64,000 nucleotides of DNA from Verrucomicrobiales bacterium (GTDB taxonomy: Bacteria; Verrucomicrobiota; Verrucomicrobiia; Verrucomicrobiales; DEV007). The notes below the pieces were generated by a model. It did not search any database and was not told the origin of the DNA. It saw nothing but the letters and a program-made list of their open reading frames with translations. The position numbers and the translations under genes are program-made. The DNA lies in NCBI GenBank assembly GCA_030730365.1, contig JANQVJ010000005.1, forward strand, positions 114,143 through 178,142, given 5' to 3'. Each line of letters opens with the position of its first letter. Position 1 is the first letter of the stretch. Below are positions 8,844 through 17,007 of this stretch, piece by piece.

Positions 8844-10051
8844 GGAAGCGGTTCTGCATCGATGACCTGCCAGGGCAGGCCCCAGGCGTTGAGGTCAGCC
8901 ATGTAGGGATCGGGGTCGAGTTGTTCGACGTTCCAGACACCGGGCTTGAGCCAGGCACCGGAGAGGAGCTGGCGTCCGCCTATCATGGCGGGGACGCCGG
9001 CGGTGTAGCTGATGGCCTGGCTCTTTACTTCGGCGTAGCACTCCTGATGATCGCAGACGTTGTAGATGAACTTCGTCGCGGTCTCGCCGGTGCTCTTCAG
9101 CTTGCCGGTGATGAGGCAGCCGATGCAGGTCTTGCCTTTGGTGAGAGGGCCGAGCGAGGCGGGGTCGGGGAGGATGGCTTTGAGGAACTGGATCGGGATG
9201 ATCTGTTTGCCTTCGTAATCGATGGGCTCGATCGAGGTCATGCCGATGTTCTCGAGCACGGTGAGGTGCTTGATGTAGTTGTCCGAAAAGGTCATCCAGA
9301 AACGGATGCGCTTCAGCCCGGGCAGGTTCTGCGCGAGGCTCTCGAGTTCCTCATGATAGAGGAGGTAGATCTTTTTGGTGCCGACGTGGTCGTCGGGGAA
9401 GCGGTAGTCGAGGCCAATCTCGAGCGGTTTGGTCTCTTTCCAATCGCCGTTCTCCCAGTAGCGGCCGTTCGCGGTGATTTCGCGGAGGTTGATCTCGGGG
9501 TTGAAGTTGGTCGCGAAAGGAAGGCCGTGATCGCCGGCATTGGCATCGAGGATGTCGACGGTCTCGATCTCGTCGAAGTAGTGTTTCAGCGCGTAGGCAC
9601 AATAGGCGTTCGTAACACCCGGGTCGAAGCCCGAGCCGAGAATGGCGGTGAGTCCGGCGGCTTTAAATTTCTCCTGATAGGCCCACTGCCACTTGTATTC
9701 GAACTTCGCAGTATCCTGCGGTTCGTAGTTGGCGGTGTCGAGGTAATGGACCCCGGCCTCGAGGCAGGCGTCCATGAGGGTGAGATCCTGGTAGGGCAGG
9801 GCGATGTTGAGAAGGATGGTCGGCTGGACTTCTTTCAAAAAGGCGACGACTTCGGGGACGTTGTCGGCATCGAGCTTCGCGGTTTTGATGGTGATGCCGG
9901 TGGCCGCTTTGATATCGGCGGCGATGGCGTCGCACTTTTCGAGGGTGCGGCTGGCGAGCCAGATTTCCCCGAATGTTTCGGCATCCTGCGCACACTTGTG
10001 CGCGACGACGTTGCCGACCCCCCCTGCTCCGATAATGACCGTTTTGTGCAT
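8840..10051 (-). CDS. Carboxynorspermidine synthase (saccharopine dehydrogenase-like)
   Basis: This enzyme condenses diaminopropane or putrescine with aspartate semialdehyde, using NADPH, to give carboxy(nor)spermidine. The product is 403 residues from the ATG at 10051 (MHKTVIIGAGGVGNVVAHK); a longer frame from 10096 adds an unlikely leader. The Rossmann motif GAGGVGNV is at 8-15. Further on, GSGFDPGVTNAY and DANAGDHGLPFATNFNPEINLREI match the carboxynorspermidine synthase/LYS1-like family. It pairs with nspC directly downstream, which supports the polyamine role over lysine metabolism. Often annotated as saccharopine dehydrogenase. Confidence 0.93.
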   Translation of the reverse strand: MHKTVIIGAGGVGNVVAHKCAQDAETFGEIWLASRTLEKCDAIAADIKAATGITIKTAKLDADNVPEVVAFLKEVQPTILLNIALPYQDLTLMDACLEAGVHYLDTANYEPQDTAKFEYKWQWAYQEKFKAAGLTAILGSGFDPGVTNAYCAYALKHYFDEIETVDILDANAGDHGLPFATNFNPEINLREITANGRYWENGDWKETKPLEIGLDYRFPDDHVGTKKIYLLYHEELESLAQNLPGLKRIRFWMTFSDNYIKHLTVLENIGMTSIEPIDYEGKQIIPIQFLKAILPDPASLGPLTKGKTCIGCLITGKLKSTGETATKFIYNVCDHQECYAEVKSQAISYTAGVPAMIGGRQLLSGAWLKPGVWNVEQLDPDPYMADLNAWGLPWQVIDAEPLP

Positions 10052-10128
10052 GAATTTTTGGAAAGGGTACGCTCCGATTGGCGGGGGGAATGTCAAAGAA
10101 ATTTCTCGTTCCGGGCAGCCTTGTCACA

Positions 10129-10988
10129 TCAGACGGCTCCGTAGGCGAGCATGGCCTCGGCGACTTTTTTGAAGCCGCTGATGTTGGAGCCATTCACATA
10201 ATCGACACGACCGGCACTGGTGGTCCCGGCCTCGACACAGCGAGTGTGGATGTCGCGCATGATCTGCTGGAGGCGTCGATCCACTTCCTCCCGATCCCAG
10301 CTGATGGGCATGGCATTCTGACTCTGCTCGAGGCCGCTTACGGAGACGCCTCCGGCTTGGAGACCTTTACTGGCGCGTGGAGGACGCCGTGCTCGCGGAA
10401 GTATTCGGATGCCTCAAGGGTCGTGGGCATGTTGGCACCTTCGCAGACGGCGACGGCTCCGTTGGAGGTCAAGGTGACGGCGTCCCCGAGTTCAATTTCA
10501 TTTTGCGTCGCGCAGGGCATTGCGATGTCGCACGGAATGGACCAGGGCCGGGCGCCGGCGTGGTAGGTGACGCCGCGACTTTGAAGGGCGGAAAGGGAAC
10601 CGCGTTCGACTTCCTTGAGCTGATGGATCTCGTGCCACTGTTCCTGACGGAGTCCATCGGGTATGTGGATGAATCCGCCCGAGTCGCTCAGGGTGACGAC
10701 TTTGGCCCCCTTTTCGATGAGCTTCGCGGCGGCGTAAAGGGCGACATTGCCGGCCCCGCTCACGGCGACACGTTTGTCGGCGAGGATCTTGTCGTGATGA
10801 TGGAGCATGTGTTCGCAGAAGTAGACGCAGCCCCAGCCGGTCGCTTTGGTGCGGACGACGCTGCCGCCGTAAGCGAGGCCTTTACCGGTGAGGACACCAC
10901 TCCAGCGGTTCTCTAGGCGCATGTATTGTCCGAAGAGCTAGCTGATCTCGCGGCCGCCCACGCCGAAGTCGCTTTTGTTCGGCGTCGG
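10129..10988 (-). pseudogene. gdhA: Decayed NADP-type glutamate dehydrogenase (C-terminal part only)
   Basis: Reading the - strand gives the C-terminal ~60% of a hexameric glutamate dehydrogenase: DFGVGGREIS, TGKGLAYGGSVVRTKATGWGCVYF, VAVSGAGNVALYAAAKL, NGAVAVCEGANMPTT and GGVSVSGLEQSQNAMPISW. Three lesions are visible. An in-frame TAG (10938-10940) falls where family members have a Tyr or similar residue. One base is missing near 10361-10377, which shifts the GGVSVSGLEQ segment. The N-terminal ~180 residues are absent: homology stops at a TGA (10989-10991) beside a G-rich repeat. The ~450-residue enzyme cannot be made from this locus. Confidence 0.88.
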
Positions 10989-10999
10989 TCATAAAGGCA

Positions 11000-11024
11000 G
11001 GGGTAGGGGGTAGGGGGTAGGGGG
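11000..11024 (+). repeat. G-quadruplex-capable (GGGGG-TA) repeat
   Basis: Four G runs of 4, 5, 5 and 5 bases (11000-11003, 11006-11010, 11013-11017, 11020-11024) are each separated by TA. This meets the standard intramolecular G-quadruplex pattern with very short loops. It sits exactly where the glutamate dehydrogenase homology ends and 9 bases from the end of the next gene (11033). It may mark the deletion junction or be a terminator-like element. Role inferred. Confidence 0.8.
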
Positions 11025-11032
11025 AGACTGGC

Positions 11033-11746
11033 TCAGTTTCTGCGCCTCACACGAGGACGTACCCACGGAATCATGAGGAGGATAAAGAGGCCTGCTCCAA
11101 TGAGGATCATCCAGAGGAGTCGGTAGGGGTAGGGCCCGAGAAATCCGAGGAGGTTCGGCTGACTTGGCAGATCAGGGCCGAGGTAGCCGTAGTTCCATCC
11201 GGTGAAGAAGTTCAGAGTCGTCAGTAAGAGAGTGTAAACCAGCGTGATGATGACAGATTTTCTCCAATCGGTCCAACCCGGCCTGAAGCGATCGATGACG
11301 AGGACCCAGGCAAGGGCGAGGAGGATAAAAAGGTGGTAACCCCAGAAGATCCAGAACCAGGTATAGGCCGGGCCGACATAGAGAGAGGGCGTGAGGTAGG
11401 CCCAGATCGTAAGGGAGAAGGTCCAGAAATAAAGGACGCTCTGGGCAGTGCGATGGCGTGTTGCGACGGCCCAGGCACCGATGAGGGTCGCGAAATTGCA
11501 ATATTGGAGCGGCAGGGAATCACCCCAGTCAAATTTAACCGGGGCGATCCCGATTCCGGTGCCGAGGGCGGCAGCGACAAGGCAGCCAGCCACCAGAAAA
11601 TACCGCAGCGGGCGAAGGGCGCTTCCGTTTTTCGCGGTCTTTCGGGCAAGTAGCACGAAGCCAGCGGTGAGCGCGACGGTGACGAAGAGGCTTAGAAAGT
11701 GAAGGAGCGATCCCTGGGTGAAGGTCTCGGGATCGATCCGGTGCAT
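11033..11746 (-). CDS. Multi-pass membrane protein, TIGR02206/YwaF-like
   Basis: From the ATG at 11746 (MHRIDPETF) the protein is 237 residues. The longer frame to 11878 would overlap the upstream AraC gene by about 100 bp, so the shorter start is chosen. About seven transmembrane segments are visible. Conserved features include the LPLQYCNFATLIGAWAV stretch, WTFSLTIWAYLTP and LTTLNFFTGWNYGYLG, which are characteristic of the TIGR02206 family of integral membrane proteins of unknown function. The C-terminus is very basic (RPRVRRRN). Confidence 0.8.
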   Translation of the reverse strand: MHRIDPETFTQGSLLHFLSLFVTVALTAGFVLLARKTAKNGSALRPLRYFLVAGCLVAAALGTGIGIAPVKFDWGDSLPLQYCNFATLIGAWAVATRHRTAQSVLYFWTFSLTIWAYLTPSLYVGPAYTWFWIFWGYHLFILLALAWVLVIDRFRPGWTDWRKSVIITLVYTLLLTTLNFFTGWNYGYLGPDLPSQPNLLGFLGPYPYRLLWMILIGAGLFILLMIPWVRPRVRRRN

Positions 11747-11774
11747 GCGGGAAAGGAGGATTGCCCGGCTTTGA

Positions 11775-12599
11775 TCAATAGAGCTGACCTTTGCGGTAGG
11801 CGGCGGGGGAGACGCCGCGATGCTGCTTGAGCATGCGGCTGAAATAATAGCGATTCGGGAAACCGCAGTTCTCCGCAACTTGCTCGATCGATTGCTCGGT
11901 GTGGCGGAGGAGGTGGCAGGCGCGGTCGAGCCGGTAGCTGAGGAGGACGCTCATCGGTGCCATGCGGACCTGGGAGCGAAAGAGGTGATTGAGATTGCGA
12001 ACGCTAACCCCGGCGGCGCGGGCGGCGTCGTCAGCATTAATGCGGCGGGCGAGGTTGCTCTGGAGGAACTCCATCGCTTTGCTGACCCGATTGTCGAGCT
12101 TTTGATCGGTCCACGCATTGGCCGGCAGCTTGGTGAGGGCGTGGATGACGAGAGCGGCGGACTCCCAGTTATAAGGTTCCCCTTTGGCCCCGGCGAGGGA
12201 TTCGAGGAAGCCGCTCGCGATCTCGTCGACGGGTGAGGAGAACACCCCCGGCACGGACAGCAGATCCGACCGCCCGAGGATGAAGTGGGCATACCACTTC
12301 GTGAAAGGCTCGGGATTGTAAGAGCTAATGGTCGTGCGTGGAGAGATAAGATAGAGATTCCCCGGCAAGAGGACGGTATCGACGCCGTTGAAGCGGACGA
12401 CGGCCTTTCCCTCAACCGGGCAGTAAAGCCGCCAATAAGGGTCGATGAGGTTGTGCAGGTTCCATCGTTGAAGGCGGATCTTACGAGTCGCGAGAATCTC
12501 GAGCGACATGCCCGGAAGCATGACTTCGCGTTCTCCCTCGACTTCGTGGGGTGAGCCGTCTGGGACGAGGCTGAAGAAAGGGTTCTTTTTTGTGCTCAT
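11775..12599 (-). CDS. AraC-family transcriptional regulator
   Basis: The 274-residue protein starts at the ATG at 12599 (MSTKKNPFF); a frame extending to 12689 reads through promoter-like AT-rich sequence. The N-terminal half resembles a cupin-type AraC sensor domain (MLPGMSLEILATRKIRLQRW...). The C-terminal ~100 residues contain the two helix-turn-helix units: INADDAARAAGVSVRNLNHLFRSQ, then SIEQVAENCGFPNRYYFSRMLKQHRGVSPAAYRKG. In this group such regulators often control sugar-uptake or degradation genes; the ligand and target are unknown. The next gene downstream is an unrelated membrane protein. Confidence 0.9.
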   Translation of the reverse strand: MSTKKNPFFSLVPDGSPHEVEGEREVMLPGMSLEILATRKIRLQRWNLHNLIDPYWRLYCPVEGKAVVRFNGVDTVLLPGNLYLISPRTTISSYNPEPFTKWYAHFILGRSDLLSVPGVFSSPVDEIASGFLESLAGAKGEPYNWESAALVIHALTKLPANAWTDQKLDNRVSKAMEFLQSNLARRINADDAARAAGVSVRNLNHLFRSQVRMAPMSVLLSYRLDRACHLLRHTEQSIEQVAENCGFPNRYYFSRMLKQHRGVSPAAYRKGQLY

Positions 12600-12712
12600 T
12601 CCGGATCTATGCGAAAAATGGCACAAAACGGGAAGCGCGTCGATCCCTAAATAAAGTCTAATCACGCCATAGGTGTCGCAATCAGACACAGGATAAAAAT
12701 GCCAAAAAAAAC

Positions 12713-14977
12713 TTATCTCCGCTCGCCGAAGATGAATTTTCCGATGCCGCGGATGGCGTTTCCTACTCCGCTCTCGCCTGTGGGCTGGTTAGAAGCCGGG
12801 GCGGACCCGGTGGCGAGGAGTTCACCCGGGACAGGGAAAGGCTGAGGATCCTGGCTCTGGGTGAAGAGTCCGTTGCCATGGCCCCGGCACGAGCCGCGCG
12901 GGCGGAGATCAGCGGGTAGGTCCATCTGGTAGGGGAATTTGGTTCGGTTCGAGGCGATGAGTCCGCACTCGCGACAGAGATGGGTGTTGCTCGATCCTGG
13001 CGGCGGGGGAATTTTCGCTCCCGCGTAGCCAGCCGTCTCGGCCGTCTTCATCACCTCGGTCCAGATGGGAAGGGCGAGGGTCCCGCCGTAGCCGCGATCC
13101 ATGATTTTTTTCGGCTGGTCGAGTCCGACCCAGACGCCGGTGGTCACTTTGTCGGTGAAGCCAACGAACCAGGCGTCGATGTAGTCGTTCGTCGTGCCCG
13201 TCTTGCCGCTCGCGGGGGCGGTGTAGCCGGCCTTACGTGCTTCGGTGGCGGTGCCTTCGTCGAGGACTTTGGAAAGGATGTCCGAGGTGAGCCAGCTCAC
13301 CGATTCGGGAAAGATGGGGCGCCCCTGCACCTCATTCTGATAAAGGACACTTCCGTCGTGGAGCTCGATGCGGTCGATCAGGTAGGGAGTGAGGTTGACC
13401 CCTTTGGCGGCAAAAGTTGAGTAGGCGCTCGTGATCGTAACGGGAGTCGTTTCAAAGGCACCTAGTGAGATGACGGGCGATTTCGGGATGTCACCAAACT
13501 TGAGTTCCCTCGCCATTCCGCGGACGTTCGGGATGCCCGCGATTTGTCCCACGCGGACCGACATGGTGTTGCGCGATCGGATGAGCCCGAGGGCGGCGGG
13601 CTGGAGTCCGGTGAAGGAGCCGTCACTGTTTTTCGGTGACCAGGCGGGGCTGCCCCCCGTTTGGAGGCGGATCGGGTCATCGCTGACGTAGGCTCCGGGG
13701 AGAAGTCCGCCACGGTCAAAGGCGACCGCGTAGACGAAAGGTTTAAAGGTCGAGCCAACCTGACGACGGGCGCGGTAGGCGCGATTGTAGGAGCTTTCGC
13801 CAAAGTCACGGCCTCCGACGAGGGCGAGGATGCCACCGGTGCGGTTGTCGATCGAGACGACGGCGCCCTGGAGATATTTGGTGTCTTTGCCTTCCTGATG
13901 CGAACTGCGCGGGGAGTGTTTGTAGCCCGGGCGTTTTTCGATCGTGGTAAGATGTCGGTCGAGGGTCTTCTCGGCGGTCGTCTGAAGGGCCGAATCGACG
14001 GTGGTGTAAATCTTGAGCCCCCCGGTCTCGATGAGATGCGGTGGGAGGTAGTCACCGAGCAGGTCGAAAACAGACTGGAGGGGATAGCTACCGGTGGCAA
14101 GGCGTTGATTGGGCGGGCGGAGGGAGATCTTCTGCGACTTGGCTTCGGTCGCCTCGGTCGCGGTGATGATGTCCGCATCGACGAGGCGAGCGAGGACTTC
14201 ACTCTGAATGTCCTTGGCATTTTCCATGCTGCGGAAGGGATTGAGCAGACTGGGACCGCGGATGACCCCGGCAAGCATGGAGCTCTCAGCGAGAGTGAGA
14301 TCGGCGGCGGGTTTCATGAAGTAGCCCTGGGCCGCGCGCTCGATTCCGTAGAGGCCCGAGCCGAAATAGACGCGGTTCATGTAATAGGCGAGGATCTCGT
14401 CCTTGGTGAACTGCCGCTCGATACGCTGAGAGAGGGCAACTTCCATGAATTTTCGCTGGAGACTCATCTCACGCATCCCGAAGGTGTTGCGAGCGAGCTG
14501 CATCGTCAGAGTGGAAGCCCCCTGCTCTGTCCCGCCGGCGCGGAGGTTGGTCACGACAGCGCGGGCGACTCCGATAAAATCGACGCCTCCGTGTTTGTAA
14601 AAGCGGCTGTCTTCCCGGGCGAGAAGGGCTTTGACAAAATGCGGCGAGACCTCCGATACCGCTACCGCGACGCGGTTCTCTCCATGACCGGCGACGTGTC
14701 CGAGGAGATTGCCTGCGCGATCATAGACGAGAGTCCGCTGCGGGGCCTCCCGGATTTCCTCCAGATCAAACTGCATCGCGCGGAATCCATAATAAAGCGA
14801 TCCGGCGAGGGCGACGCAAAAGCCGAGTGCGAGAGTCGTGAAAAAGATCTTACGGAAAAATCGCCCGATCGCCGAACCCCTGCGGCGCTTTCCGGAACGG
14901 GACTTCTTCCCGGAGAGGGAGGCGAACGGCCCCGGCTTGGTCTTGCGACCCGATGAAGATGATTTTCTCCTGCCCAT
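12713..14977 (-). CDS. Class A penicillin-binding protein (PBP1A-like)
   Basis: This is a bifunctional peptidoglycan glycosyltransferase/transpeptidase of the inner membrane. From the ATG at 14977 (MGRRKSSSSG) it has 754 residues: a basic cytoplasmic tail, one transmembrane helix near 43-63, and a GT51 domain with EDSRFYKHGG (about 122-131) and GASTLTMQLARN. The penicillin-binding domain has GSTFKP, SRNTM and SGKTGTT in order. The C-terminal tail is unusual, with CRECG and a further Cys in RGSCRGHG. The longer frame to 15163 would run through an intrinsic terminator, so the internal ATG is preferred. Confidence 0.95.
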   Translation of the reverse strand: MGRRKSSSSGRKTKPGPFASLSGKKSRSGKRRRGSAIGRFFRKIFFTTLALGFCVALAGSLYYGFRAMQFDLEEIREAPQRTLVYDRAGNLLGHVAGHGENRVAVAVSEVSPHFVKALLAREDSRFYKHGGVDFIGVARAVVTNLRAGGTEQGASTLTMQLARNTFGMREMSLQRKFMEVALSQRIERQFTKDEILAYYMNRVYFGSGLYGIERAAQGYFMKPAADLTLAESSMLAGVIRGPSLLNPFRSMENAKDIQSEVLARLVDADIITATEATEAKSQKISLRPPNQRLATGSYPLQSVFDLLGDYLPPHLIETGGLKIYTTVDSALQTTAEKTLDRHLTTIEKRPGYKHSPRSSHQEGKDTKYLQGAVVSIDNRTGGILALVGGRDFGESSYNRAYRARRQVGSTFKPFVYAVAFDRGGLLPGAYVSDDPIRLQTGGSPAWSPKNSDGSFTGLQPAALGLIRSRNTMSVRVGQIAGIPNVRGMARELKFGDIPKSPVISLGAFETTPVTITSAYSTFAAKGVNLTPYLIDRIELHDGSVLYQNEVQGRPIFPESVSWLTSDILSKVLDEGTATEARKAGYTAPASGKTGTTNDYIDAWFVGFTDKVTTGVWVGLDQPKKIMDRGYGGTLALPIWTEVMKTAETAGYAGAKIPPPPGSSNTHLCRECGLIASNRTKFPYQMDLPADLRPRGSCRGHGNGLFTQSQDPQPFPVPGELLATGSAPASNQPTGESGVGNAIRGIGKFIFGERR

Positions 14978-15068
14978 GTTTGTTAAGTTTAGTTCAATAT
15001 CAGGGAATTTGCATCTACCATTTCTGGATAATATGGGAAATTTGTTCCCGTGCCGAGTCAGTGGGCAC

Positions 15069-15096
15069 AAAAAACCCGTGCGAGGTGGCGCGGGTT
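15069..15096 (-). terminator. Intrinsic terminator reading leftward
   Basis: AACCCGTGC (15073-15081) and GCGCGGGTT (15088-15096) form a nine-pair stem with one wobble and a 6-base loop. The + strand A run just left of it becomes a U run on the - strand transcript. It lies 33 bp beyond the stop of the small - strand ORF at 15129 and upstream of the PBP gene, so it terminates something to its right on the - strand. Confidence 0.8.
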
Positions 15097-15128
15097 GTTC
15101 GGAATCCGTTTGAGTGAAGGGGGGCGAC

Positions 15129-15257
15129 TCAGCCTTCGGGTGTCGGCATGTTATCGAGGACACGAATGACGCCCCACTGAACCAATTTGCCGTCGCTGCA
15201 AAGATAGGGGTAAAAGAACTCTTCGGTAATCGTGGAGGGGATCGCGGGAGAGTTCAA
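15129..15257 (-). CDS. Possible small protein (about 42 residues) ending in front of a terminator
   Basis: The - strand frame that stops at 15129-15131 reads ...ITEEFFYPYLCSDGKLVQWGVIRVLDNMPTPEG, which looks like genuine protein sequence rather than noise. It is open back to a TGA at 15282-15284. No ATG is available: TTG at 15257 would give 42 residues, with no clear Shine-Dalgarno. A strong terminator follows 33 bp downstream in the right orientation, which supports expression. It overlaps no other called gene but lies just before the DUF2007-like gene on the opposite strand. Either a real small gene or the tail of a decayed one. Confidence 0.35.
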   Translation of the reverse strand: MNSPAIPSTITEEFFYPYLCSDGKLVQWGVIRVLDNMPTPEG

Positions 15258-15294
15258 GCTTTTCGCGATGGGGTTTCTCTGTCATCTTTGCCGG

Positions 15295-15609
15295 ATGCGG
15301 GAACTTTTCAGGGAGCGGGATTTCACGAGGATAGGATATTACCGTTCTGTCCTCGAGGGAGGGGGGATCGAGACATTGATCCGGAACGAGGTGCTCTCGG
15401 GTGTCGAGGTTCCGATCCCGGACTTTTTCCCGGCGCTCTGTGTTGTCCATGATGAGGACTACGACCGCGCCATGGCGTTGATGCGCGAGCATGCCTCTCA
15501 CGATAGTGCCAAGTCAGAAGAGGAAGTCACCTGTCAGGAGTGCGGTGAAGAAAACCCGGGGAATTTCGAAGTCTGCTGGTCGTGCGGAGGTAATGTTGGG
15601 GCCGTGTAG
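15295..15609 (+). CDS. DUF2007-like small protein with a C-terminal zinc ribbon
   Basis: The 104-residue product starts at the ATG at 15295 (MRELFRERDFTRIGYYRSVLEGGGI). The first ~70 residues resemble the DUF2007 'putative signal transducing protein' fold: an N-terminal RDFTRIGYYRSVLEGGGIETLIRNE stretch and then PALCVVHDEDYDRAMALM. The last ~30 residues contain a zinc ribbon, CQECG...CWSCGG. The function of this family is not known. It converges on the sigma factor gene with only four bases between stops, so the two probably share an overlapping transcript end. Confidence 0.75.
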   Translation: MRELFRERDFTRIGYYRSVLEGGGIETLIRNEVLSGVEVPIPDFFPALCVVHDEDYDRAMALMREHASHDSAKSEEEVTCQECGEENPGNFEVCWSCGGNVGAV

Positions 15610-15613
15610 CCAA

Positions 15614-16204
15614 TCAAGCGGCAAGGCGCTGACCGAAGCTCTCGATGCCGTCCCAGTTTTCACTGAGTTCGGTGCTGAGGGCCTGCTTGGCGCGATGGAT
15701 GAGGACCCAGAGATTGGCTTTTGAAATGTTGAGCTCGCGGGTGATCTCTTCGGTGGAGTAACCGAGCATCTCCCGCATGCGGAAGGCTTCGCCCATTTTA
15801 CCGGGCAGGCGCGAGACGGCGAGTTCGAGCTCTTCCATGAATTCGTTGCGCTCGGTCTCCGCTCCGGGGCGGCCGGCGAGACGTTCATCAGGCTGCTCGT
15901 CGATCCAGGACCGGGTCCTGTCCTCGCCGGCAAAAGAGTTTTCCAGATCGGTCGCGAGGATGGCGGGACGACGGCCCGTCTTGCGGTAATGATCGATGAC
16001 CTTATTCCGCAGGATCCCGGTGAGCCAGGTGCGTTCACTACAATCGCCGCGGAAGTGGTGGCGTCCGTTCCAGCCCGAGAGGAAGGCTTCTTGCACGAGA
16101 TCTTCGGCGGTGCCGTAGTCCGAGACGCGCATGAGAGCAAAGCGGATCAGGTATTCGCGATAGGCAACGTTCCACAGATTGGGATTTAGAGTGTGATCAG
16201 TCAT
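15614..16204 (-). CDS. ECF-type RNA polymerase sigma factor
   Basis: The 196-residue sigma-70 family protein has region 2 (YGTAEDLVQEAFLSGWNG...WLTGILRNKVIDHYRK) and region 4 (LPGKMGEAFRMREMLGYSTEEITRELNISKANLWVLIHRAKQAL). The length and the ~60-residue variable linker fit group 4 (ECF) factors that start transcription of small regulons. No anti-sigma gene is adjacent on the same strand; the next gene upstream is a TetR regulator, 65 bp away. The lack of a visible zinc-binding anti-sigma partner leaves the signal unknown. Confidence 0.92.
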   Translation of the reverse strand: MTDHTLNPNLWNVAYREYLIRFALMRVSDYGTAEDLVQEAFLSGWNGRHHFRGDCSERTWLTGILRNKVIDHYRKTGRRPAILATDLENSFAGEDRTRSWIDEQPDERLAGRPGAETERNEFMEELELAVSRLPGKMGEAFRMREMLGYSTEEITRELNISKANLWVLIHRAKQALSTELSENWDGIESFGQRLAA

Positions 16205-16269
16205 GACGAGTGAAGGGGGAATGAGGAGAATGGCTGACAGAATGGTCCGTCTGGAGGTCCGGGAAAAAG

Positions 16270-16830
16270 TCAGTTTTTAAAGATCTCGAGAGCCGCGTTT
16301 CTGGCTGAATGGACCGGCCACATTGCTTTGAGATTTTGAGCTTCCCCGGTCGCGCCGGAGTAAAGAACAAAAATGCGATCTCCCATCTCCGCTGCTTGGT
16401 CCGGTTCCGGAAAATGGAGAGAAGTGAGAGCGCGAAAAAACGCGCGAATGGTCTCTTTGTGGACGCGGATCTGCTCGATGATGCCGCAGCACTGCTCGTC
16501 CGAGACCGCGCTCGTGTTCGAATAGGGACAGCCCCGAAACTGGCTGTTTTCCATGTAAGACTCCAGCTGGTCAAAGTAGCAGGCGAGTTTTTCCGCCGGC
16601 GTGCCTTCACTTTTCAGTAATTCGGCACGGAAGGTCTCGGAGCGGTCATGCATCGCCTGGAGCCAGGCCTCGCAAAGGAATTCCTTCGAAGGATAATGCT
16701 GATAAAAGCTAGCCTTGGCCGTACCCGCTTTTTCAATAATCTCGTTGATTCCGACTTCGGAATACCCGCGCTGGAAAAAGAGCTCGCCTGCGGTCTCGAG
16801 GATTCGTTCTTTGGCGTTGGGCTTTTTCAT
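16270..16830 (-). CDS. TetR/AcrR-family transcriptional regulator
   Basis: Starting at the ATG at 16830 (MKKPNAKERILETAGELFF) the protein has 186 residues, a normal TetR size. The helix-turn-helix is in GYSEVGINEIIEKAGTAKASFYQHYPSKEFLCEAWL. The C-terminal domain contains FRGCPYSNTSAVSD, like the LmrA/YxaF subgroup, whose members often control nearby exporters; none is adjacent here. A perfect palindrome, 22 bp upstream of the start, is the probable autoregulatory operator. A TTG-initiated form 12 bases longer is possible but less likely. Confidence 0.92.
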   Translation of the reverse strand: MKKPNAKERILETAGELFFQRGYSEVGINEIIEKAGTAKASFYQHYPSKEFLCEAWLQAMHDRSETFRAELLKSEGTPAEKLACYFDQLESYMENSQFRGCPYSNTSAVSDEQCCGIIEQIRVHKETIRAFFRALTSLHFPEPDQAAEMGDRIFVLYSGATGEAQNLKAMWPVHSARNAALEIFKN

Positions 16831-16851
16831 GACTGGACTCAAGATAAACAG

Positions 16852-16865
16852 ACAGACTTGTCTGT
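16852..16865. promoter_or_regulatory. Probable TetR operator palindrome
   Basis: ACAGAC-TT-GTCTGT is a perfect 6+2+6 palindrome 21-35 bp upstream of the TetR gene's ATG, between it and the divergent cytochrome gene. TetR-family repressors usually bind such sites to repress their own promoter. It could also influence the + strand gene starting at 17008, which is about 140 bp away. Inferred from position and symmetry. Confidence 0.65.
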
Positions 16866-17007
16866 AAAGTTATTTTTACCTGATTCCGCAGAAGGGACGG
16901 TCCCGGCAAATCGTTTGGACAGTCGAAAAATTACGCAAACCCGTGAAAGCAAATGCTTTTTAGGCGGGTGTCTTTCCTGCATATTTCAATGGTAGAAGAG
17001 GGGATAA

